Source: Chimonanthus salicifolius (lineage: Eukaryota > Streptophyta > Magnoliopsida > Laurales > Calycanthaceae). From it: a stretch of DNA of 64,000 nt. A program made the position numbers and the translations under genes. Below are positions 57,027-64,000 of the stretch, in pieces. How positions within the stretch are numbered: the first letter of the stretch is position 1; every line of letters begins with the position of its first letter. The notes under the pieces are model-generated. The model searched no databases and was not told the DNA's origin. It saw only the letters and a program-made list of their open reading frames with translations. The stretch lies in contig CM023540.1 in the NCBI GenBank assembly GCA_013350335.1, forward strand, positions 46,049,222 through 46,113,221. The letters are read 5' to 3'.

Positions 57027-59388
57027 CAAACCACGTGTGCCTATACGCCACAACAGAATGGTGTAGCAGAACGTAAGAACCGTCATATTCTTGAAGTTGT
57101 TCGTGCCTCTTTATTTGAGGCTCATATGCCCCATCATTTTTGGGGGGAGGCTCTTTGTTCGGCTGCTTATTTCATCAATAGAACATCAGCTAGTACCCTT
57201 CAGTATCAGACTCCATTCCAGACATTGACCACTCTCCTCACCATGCCGTCCACACCAAATCTCGAACCACGTGTCTTTGGCTGTGTTGCTTTTGTTCAGA
57301 TCTATCCACACCAGCGTGGTAAACTTGATCCGTGTGCCCTACGTTGTGTTTTTGTGGGGTATGCTGCCACTCAGAAGGTTTATAAGTGTTTCCATCCCCC
57401 TACTCAGACTTTGCACGTTACAGCAGATGTTATTTTTCACGAGAGTGAATTCTATTACTCAGGGGGAGATTCTGAGCATCCCCTGCATAGGGAACGCTCT
57501 ATATTTGCAGAAGGTACTCAGAATCAGATCATCCAAGTTTCACAGATTGTGTCAGACTAGCATCAGCCAAACCTGAGGATGTGGTAATGACTACTGACCC
57601 ACCAACTAAAATAATGCAACAAAAGCAAAAGACTCATTCAGATTATTTCCCTCCTACAGCTCCTTCTACAGTACCACTACTTTTCATCCAATCAGGTCCT
57701 GAAGATCCGACACAAGTACCTAAACATTCAAACTCAATCACTTTACCTGAGTCGAGTCATACAGGAAATGCAGGTTATCAGTTACCCCCTCGTACGACTA
57801 GAGGTATCCCTAGACAACAATATGACCCTGACCCTAAAACAAAGGTTAAATACCCTATTGCTAATCATGTGTCTCTACATAGGTTGTCTCCGTCGTGTGT
57901 ATCATTTGTATGTCAATTATCCACTGTATCTATTCCAAGTAATGTGCAAGATGCTCTAACTCATCCCAAATGGACTTGAGCAATGAATGAAGAAATAGAG
58001 GCCCTCCAGAAAAATTCCACCACCATTGAATGATACAAAGGAAGACTAGTGGCGAAAGGCTATACTCAAACTTATGGGACTGACTATGTGGAGGCCTTTG
58101 CTCCTGTAGCCAAGATCAACACAATTCGAGTGCTTCTTTCCCTTGCAGCAAATCTTGACTGACCATTACACCAGTTTGATGTAAAAAATGCATTCCTACA
58201 TGGCGACCTAGAAGAAGAAGTTCATATGGACCCCCCCTCCAGGATGTAAGATGTCAGTCAGAGTAACATGGTGTGTAAACTGAAAAAGTCTCTTTATAGA
58301 TTGAAGCAATCACCCAGAGTATGGTTTGAAAGGTTCAGCAAATCAATGAAGAGTTTCGGCTACAAGTAAAGTAACTCGATCATACTCTTTTCCTAAAACA
58401 TAAGAAATGTAAGGTCACTGCCCTTATTGTGTATGTTGATGACATGGTAGTTATAGGGAATGACCTAGAGGAAAAGGTAGCATTATAGCGTCATTTGGAT
58501 AGTGAGTTTGAAATGAAAAATCTTGGTGCTCTAAAGTATTTCTTAGACATTTAAGTGGCTCGCCCAGAACAAGGAATATTTCTATCACAACGGAAATATA
58601 TTCTTGACATCTTGACTGAAATTGAAATGTTAGCCAACAAGCCAGTAGATACTCCAATGGAGTTGAATCACCGGCTTGGTGAATATCCTGATCAGGTACC
58701 TACCAACAAAAAAAGAAATCAACGCTTTGTGGGTAAGTTAATCTACATAGCTCACACCAGATCTGACATAGCATATGTAGTAAGTGTGGTGAGTCAGTTC
58801 ATGCACGCACCAAGTGAAGCCCACATGGAGACTGTAACCCGAATTCTGAGATACTTGAAGTCAGCTCCTGGAAAAGGTTTGATGTTCTCACGACATGGTC
58901 ACCTAGATGTTGAGGGTTACACTGGTGCAGACTAGGCTGGTTCTATTACTGATAGGCGATCTACATCTGGATACTTTACTTTGGTGGGAGGCAATCTGGT
59001 CTCTTGGCGAAGTAAGAAGCAGAAAGTGGTCTCAAGATCAAGTGCTGAAGTAGAATATAGGGGTATGGCGCACGGAGTATGTGAGCTACTCTGGATAAAG
59101 AATTTGTTGGGTGAATTGGAATTCAAACCCCAACGTGTCATGCAACTGGATTGTGATAACAAGGAAGCAATAGACATCGCACATAATCCAGTGCAACATG
59201 ATAGAACCAAGCATGTTGAAATTGACAGACATTTCATCAAGGAGAAACTCGAGGAGAAGATCATTGAGGTACCATTCGTTAAATTCGAAGATCAGCTTGC
59301 AGATGTTCTCACCAAAGTAGTTACAAGCAGAGTTTTTCACAGCTCACTTAGCAAGTTGGGCATAGACGACATATATGCTCCAACTTGA
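57027..59388 (+). pseudogene. Nested copia: integrase end, reverse transcriptase, RNase H
   Basis: The integrase end (YTPQQNGVAERKNRHILEV, HFWGEALCSAAYFINR) is followed by the C-terminal GKLDPCALRCVFVGY. Reverse transcriptase has [51 protein letters not shown] and catalytic YVDDM near 58432-58446. RNase H has SRSSAEVEYRGMA and KHVEIDRHFIKEKL and ends LGIDDIYAPT. About 90 bp between KNST and TIE, where relatives have the WELV... stretch, appears deleted near 58018. In-frame stops occur at 57977-57979, 58160-58162 and 58933-58935 among others. Inactive. Confidence 0.9.
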
Positions 59389-59395
59389 GAGAGAG

Positions 59396-59575
59396 TGTCG
59401 AATGAGCTGTTACATTCCTAGAATAGAACTTTCCCCATTTACAGTAGTGGGATTATATTGTAATTAAATTTGTTTCCTTATTTGTAATACATCTTTTCCC
59501 TATTAATAAAATGAATCAGGGTCTCTCTCTCCTTACATTGAGAGAACATGTTTGTCTCTATTTTCATATTTGACA
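59396..59575 (+). repeat. 3' LTR of the nested copia
   Basis: 180 bp; 7 differences from the left LTR by hand count. The polypurine tract is at 59384-59395 and the target duplication aattt at 59576-59580. Confidence 0.9.
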
Positions 59576-59580
59576 AATTT

Positions 59581-59964
59581 GAAATTAAATATGTAGAAAT
59601 TGCATTTTGATAGTTTTTCAGATATGATGGATTTCAATATATATGTATATTAAAAATTTATTTGTTTTTAACTTGCTTTACAAAGATGGTTCATTCATCG
59701 TTATAATCATAAATCCATCCTACCAATATTGATCTCTCAAAAAATCAAATATGAATATTAGTGAAATTTCAAATTCTACTACATTTCACAACTTTACCAG
59801 ACACTATGGATTATGAGAAAGAAATTAATAAATTAATACGTCTTTCTATTTGTGTCATATCAAATTTAAAATTCTCATTACATTAAGAGAATTACACTAA
59901 TTGAATTCTTTTGGAAATAAAGAAGTAGAATAAAAACATATATCAAAGCATTCTAGTGTTTCAA
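59581..59964. other. AT-rich spacer
   Basis: No feature seen. Confidence 0.4.
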
Positions 59965-60093
59965 CAAGGGGTTAAAAAAAGTTCTCATCCGATATCTCAG
60001 CCAATAAATTTCTCTCCTTACTTTTTTGCTTTTATACAAAAACCATCGATATTGGCTGATATGATGTGGTTTTGATATCGGCCGATATTCTAG
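59965..60093. mobile_element. Short hAT-family MITE, 129 bp, degraded
   Basis: Left end caaggggttaaaaaaag and right end gatattctag resemble those of the 111-bp element at 27396-27506, and the interior has atatcggccgatatt. No convincing 8-bp duplication is left, so the ends are less sure. Confidence 0.5.
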
Positions 60094-61282
60094 TTAACGT
60101 TGTCAACGTAAAAATAGAGAAGTGAAGTAACAGGCTTGGCTTTTAATGCTTCCAGACTTGAGCATGTGGAAAATCTGTGCACAATATTATCAAATATGAG
60201 GCTTGGTATATAAGACAAAGCCTGCGCCCAATTGTGAACTGGGCCGACTGAGCTGATTATAAATGCTGAATCCTGAATTTTTTTTTTTTTTTTTTCAGTT
60301 GTTACTCTTTGGTCTTTTGGTCAAATGGGACAAATTCCTATCGGCCAATATGGCCGAGATCTCGCCGAGATCGGCCGATACACATTTATACAGTCGAGAA
60401 TTGTTGAAAAAAAAATTAAGAGAGATATTGGCCGAGACACGAAAATGGAATATGGGATTCATAGGTTTACAACAAAATGGAGAGTCATCTTGGTTAGAAA
60501 ATAAGTGAGAATGACATAGAAAGGGCTAAACGAACTTGACTTGGCCCAAGTCCATTCCATTCTCACTTATTCCTAAAACCGAACAGAAGATAAAAAAAAG
60601 ATATAATGGAAAAGCAGCAGATTCAAATGTAAAGATTGGCCTAAAGTCACTTCCCATAGATTAAGTAGCCAACAATGATAATGACACTTGACTTGCTGGA
60701 TATCAAATAAAAATATCATGTTCAACTTTGAAATCACAGCCATCCTATTCAAATTTCAGTCTTCGAAATCTTCCAAGGTGGGACTATATAATACAAGTCA
60801 TCCGTCATCCAATTAAATCCACCACATAGCATTATCAAGACCATTTTTTCTACAAGATGGTTACTATTTCAATACTTATTAATCCTACCATATCATGCTG
60901 CTGCCCCTTCATAGGATGATCTCTCCTATGGTTCCATTTATGGCCCGGTTTAAGTGGAGCCCAGATTATGATTGATTGGCCCATCGCACGGACAAGTGGA
61001 GATTGAAATTTGGGAAACAAGTAAATATAAGCACATGAAGTATTGTTGTATTAATACCCAAAAACGTTACGGCAAAAAACAAAAATCAGGTATAATATGA
61101 AAGGGATACATTTCCTAAGAAAAGTATCCAATATCAAAACAAAAAATACACGTTGTATGAAATGAAGTGGCAAAAATCAGCTAAAAAAATGGACAAAATC
61201 GTTACATGACACTCTATATAGGGGATAAGAAGTGAATTACTTACTCAAATGCAATTGAAAGACGACAACAGAGCCAATGGAA
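60094..61282. other. Spacer with a tatcggccgat-family fragment
   Basis: About 60338-60440 has cggccaatatggccgag and gatcggccgatac, related to the hAT MITEs, without defined ends. An A/T-rich tract with a long T run lies near 60278-60296. The rest, including more mixed-composition sequence from 60500 to 61280, shows no domain; part of it may be 3' flank of the exon that follows. Confidence 0.4.
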
Positions 61283-61350
61283 CTACAAGTCAGCAAAGAA
61301 ACCAGCTGCCTGAGACGTTTGACCTTTATCTGCCTTCTTTCCCTTTCGCC
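61283..61350 (-). CDS. Putative terminal exon of an unidentified gene
   Basis: On the minus strand a typical acceptor (ttctcaatttttcag, AG at 61352-61351) is followed by a short Lys-rich frame ending KKADKGQTSQAAGFFADL and a TAG stop (61285-61283). The sequence is of mixed composition, unlike the transposon debris around it, and reads like the C terminus of a nuclear gene. Two bases of a split codon precede the first full codon. Earlier exons were not found between here and 64000; a LINE (62396-63590) could lie in the preceding intron. I do not recognise the protein. It could also be a chance frame. Confidence 0.4.
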
Positions 61351-62395
61351 CTGAAAAATTGAGAAAAAATAATTAAAGAATTCAAATGCATGCTAAGTTG
61401 CTAACCATTTTTTACCAAAAAATAAGTATCACATGAGAGATTCGCGGTGTATCCTATGCTCCAACACATGTTTCAGCCTTTCAGGCATCCCATAACATCA
61501 ATACAAGTTTACAAGATTCCAGCAGGTCCTAATGGGGATTGGTAGGACAATCTCAATCATTTGGTTAGTGCTATTGAGAAGTAATTGATGGTTAAGCAAA
61601 AAGCAAACCAAAATACAACAAACTTGATTTTCCTTAAAAGATCTATTTGGAGGGAGGGAGAATAATCTGTAGAAAATGTCAGCAATTCTGTGGCATTTTC
61701 AAACAGGTTGGCATGTTAGCATACTCTTTAAGAGTAGTTCAGTACCAAGTTGATCCACTAATGCTCCTAGCCACCTGATCTGAGGCAAGAAAATAGACCA
61801 TTGGATGATAGATGTGTAGTAAGAAGTTCATTTACTTTCTGCGCTTTAAATCAGATGGCATGAAACTTCAAATGGCTGAATTTTAGTATGCAGATAATCA
61901 AAAGATGTTTCCCCCTTATTTGACTGGGATTGTCTATTTGTCTTATCAAAAGCATGTTCCTTCAAAAGCGTTACAGGAAAAAACACTATGGCAAACACCA
62001 GAGACAATACTCAGCTGGAAGATCATAATGTCGCATCTATGACTTGTTTGGCTATCACCATCAAAGTAGGACACCATAGAATAAATGGTTCATATCTTAT
62101 TTACTTCATCTGTAACTGAAATGAATCACTAGCTAGGTATTTCATTCTCGTTGTCGGGGATCTTGATATATTTGATCCAGTTTTTATCCTTTTTTGTCAT
62201 TTTATTACGTGATCTTGTCTGTGCTTTTCTACTATACCTTACTTGTTGTTTAATAAATCTATCATTAAAAAAAAAAAATTAAGGAACAAAAAATATCCAC
62301 AAGAGAATAACCTGTAATACAGGTGCAAGTGTCAATTGTTTTTTTAGACAAGTGCTCATTGTTGTGACCACAGAAGTCATGGTTTCAACTCTCTT
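61351..62395. other. Possible intron of the preceding gene
   Basis: Mixed-composition, non-repetitive DNA with no open domain. If the terminal exon is real this is intron sequence on the minus strand. I could not fix a donor site. Confidence 0.35.
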
Positions 62396-62552
62396 TTTCT
62401 TTTAAAGATAAATTTATTAATCACAAGGAAAGAAAACAATCAAGCAATAGACCAAAAAAGAGGGGAAAAAGAGCCCGACACTGGAAACAGAAAAACAATA
62501 CAAACAAAAAGCCACTCATGTTGGTTATGGGGCCAGCAATCCAACGTTGGGC

Positions 62553-62574
62553 GGGGGGGGGGGGGGGGGGGGGG
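62553..62574. repeat. Run of 22 G
   Basis: An uninterrupted G homopolymer on the plus strand inside the 3' tail of the LINE, able in principle to form G-quadruplexes. The run length may be inexact in the assembly. Confidence 0.85.
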
Positions 62575-62585
62575 CACGGTCCTAA

Positions 62586-62641
62586 CAACCCCAACGGATT
62601 AAACAACCCCAACGGATTAAATGAACCCAACGGATTAAATG
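62586..62641. repeat. Three 18-19-bp tandem repeats
   Basis: Units of aaccccaacggattaaa.. stand in tandem between the RNase H end and the G run. On the LINE strand they read tttaatccgttggggtt. They lie just after the RNase H frame ends. Confidence 0.75.
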
Positions 62642-63590
62642 AAACTATTTACAATCTCCAAAGGTAAAGACAACCCCTTACACGCCATATCATCTGCAGT
62701 TGAATTTACTGAACGATGAATCCAAGAAATCCAAAAGCCAAAGGAAGCCATAGAATGACGAATCCTTTCAATTTTATCTAAGTAGATCCAAGGACAATGG
62801 AACCTGAAGCCCAACCAACCACCACCTTAGAGTCACCTTCTAAAATACTCCGTTCAGCCCCTAATTCTTCCAACTCCAAGACACATTCTCATAAAGCATA
62901 AAGCTCCACATCAATCACTGATCCATTAGGCAAAGACCAACAAAGGAGATCAACGTATCATCAGTCTTTTCGAATGACCCCAACCAAGATCACGCACACA
63001 ACTACCATCAAAATTAAGCTTGAGGAGACCCACATATGGAGGAGACCAAATGAGGCTTAACGAAATCCACCGAGGCCCAATCCCTACAAATATCCAAGAT
63101 AGTTATTCCCCGAAATTTATTAGATCTCACCATCCACCAAGCAGCCCTAACCTTAATTACATCAATAAGATACAAAACTGAAGACACATTTCCTTGAAAA
63201 ACCCTTTTATTCTTATCTAACCAGATAGACCACACGATCCTTAATAAAGTTGCAGCCCACACGTTTCTTCAGAAAGAACTGCCAAACACCAACACTTCTT
63301 CATTAACCAAATTAGCCCAAGCTTTTGAAACACAAAAGGCAACACCAAACAAATGAAAGAAATGTGACCAAATCAGAGAAACAAACTGACAGTGAAGTAA
63401 AAGGTGATTCACCGCCTCAGCATCTGACAAACAAAGCGGACAATCATTAACTATAATCATTCTCCTCATTCTCAGATTATCAATCGTCAAGATCTTCTCC
63501 AGACCTACAAGCCACCAAAGACCTTTACCTTAAAAGGAGTAACACCTTTCCATATTCTAGGGTACACCCGAGGAACATCTCCAATACACA

Positions 63591-64000
63591 ACTTTTAAAA
63601 GATCTCCCCTACACACGTGAATCACACACTGTGTTCTGACATTCTAGTCACAACTACTAAACCTAACTTAAATGTCCTTACTTTGCCAGACACAACTAAC
63701 ATACCATTGTCGATATATCATCGGTTAGGTCATGTCGTCGAACAAGTCTGGCGATATATCGCCCGTGTCGATGTGTCGTTCTAGCAACACAAGTGTTGTC
63801 TGTTCAGTTCACCACAATTGACTTTCCATCCGGTCTTACACTTATACCACGTGAGAGATGATATTAAATCATATCAACATACTACTGTAATATATATAAA
63901 TAAGTCAGAACTTACAAACATAGGTTCTTATGCCATATAAGGCATATTTATTACAAACACATAAACACATTCAAAACAGGTAAATGGTTTCCATATACAG
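63591..64000. other. Spacer at the window end
   Basis: No gene is seen. Around 63708-63775 tcgatatatcatcgg and gcgatatatcgcccg form small dyads distantly like the tatcggccgat family, too weak to assign. Confidence 0.35.

Larger units (their letters stand above)
42046..59575 (+). mobile_element. Ty1/copia element with nested insertions
   Basis: 180-bp LTRs (42046-42225, 59396-59575) are flanked by exact target-site duplications aattt (42041-42045, 59576-59580). A primer site tggcatcaagagcc follows the left LTR and a polypurine tract ttgagagagag precedes the right one. The coding order gag, protease, integrase, reverse transcriptase, RNase H fits copia. It is interrupted by a solo gypsy LTR (43941-47139) in gag and a gypsy element (48322-57026 including one duplication) in integrase. 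The LTRs differ at 7 of 180 bases. Many stops and a deletion in reverse transcriptase make it inactive. Confidence 0.92.
62396..63590 (-). mobile_element. 5'-truncated L1-type LINE
   Basis: Minus-strand fragments give the reverse-transcriptase zinc-binding domain (CPLCLSDAEAVNHLLLHC, 63269-63490), the linker WSIWLDKNKRVFQG (63014-63262) and pieces of the plant-type RNase H domain (LNFDGSC, LEGDSKVVVGW, NSTADDMACKGL) between about 63010 and 62660. Frames shift repeatedly. A non-coding 3' tail runs to about 62396 (gtgattaataaattta). Endonuclease and reverse transcriptase core are missing because of 5' truncation near 63590, common for LINEs. Confidence 0.8.

Noticed and set aside
62399..63603. 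cttttaaagat / cttttaaaagat flanking the LINE as a possible target duplication
   Set aside because: Short, low complexity and not preceded by a clear poly(A) tail; may be chance.

Overview
This is plant nuclear DNA, from an angiosperm I cannot place more precisely. The evidence is a CC-NB-LRR (CNL) disease-resistance gene of the RGA type, Ty1/copia and Ty3/gypsy elements primed by plant initiator-Met and Asp tRNAs, a TRIM, hAT and Stowaway MITEs, an L1-type LINE, and AT-rich spacers. Bacterial-style features (operons, ribosome binding sites, CRISPR, attachment sites) are absent. The only clear host genes are the CNL at 14.0-17.4 kb on the minus strand, which carries two frameshifts, and one apparent terminal exon at 61.3 kb. 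Almost everything else is transposon-derived or decayed.

Layout. 0.25-2.9 kb: a 3'-truncated copia element (LTR, primer site, long leader, broken gag-protease). 2.9-7.1 kb: a minus-strand internal-LTR-internal-LTR array of a non-coding copia derivative. 7.1-8.6 kb: AT-rich DNA with a foldback element. 8.6-15.0 kb: copy 1 of a segmental duplication whose right part is the 3' half of the CNL. 15.0-25.0 kb: the CNL 5' half, then repeated relics of CNL upstream DNA, a 60-bp relic of a CNL N terminus, LTR-like remnants and two hAT MITEs. 25.0-37.2 kb: copy 2 of the duplication, expanded by a 3.6-kb non-autonomous copia and a 111-bp hAT MITE and ending in a CNL fragment that keeps only the LRR end. 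37.2-42.0 kb: a Stowaway MITE, a SIRE-like LTR remnant, a minus-strand gag/primer-site remnant and a foldback MITE. 42.0-59.6 kb: a copia element with 180-bp LTRs, interrupted in gag by a 3.2-kb solo gypsy LTR and in integrase by an 8.7-kb gypsy element. 59.6-64.0 kb: spacer with small hAT-family fragments, the terminal exon, a 5'-truncated LINE and a run of 22 G.

How the parts relate. The CNL cluster has grown and decayed by local duplication: one nearly complete gene with two single-base frameshifts, one 3' relic and one 5' relic. LRR repeats expanded separately in the two LRR-bearing copies, as 141-bp units in the main gene and 72-bp units in the relic. Because the duplication gives paired loci, several insertions can be ordered. 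A TRIM lies at corresponding positions in both copies, so it predates the duplication. The 3.6-kb copia and the 111-bp hAT MITE have empty sites in copy 1, so they came later. In the nest, the outer copia LTRs differ more (7 of 180) than those of the gypsy inside (about 60 of 1,795), as the nesting order predicts.

Limits: all homology calls come from reading motifs and comparing sequence by eye. Percent identities are hand counts, and no database was searched.
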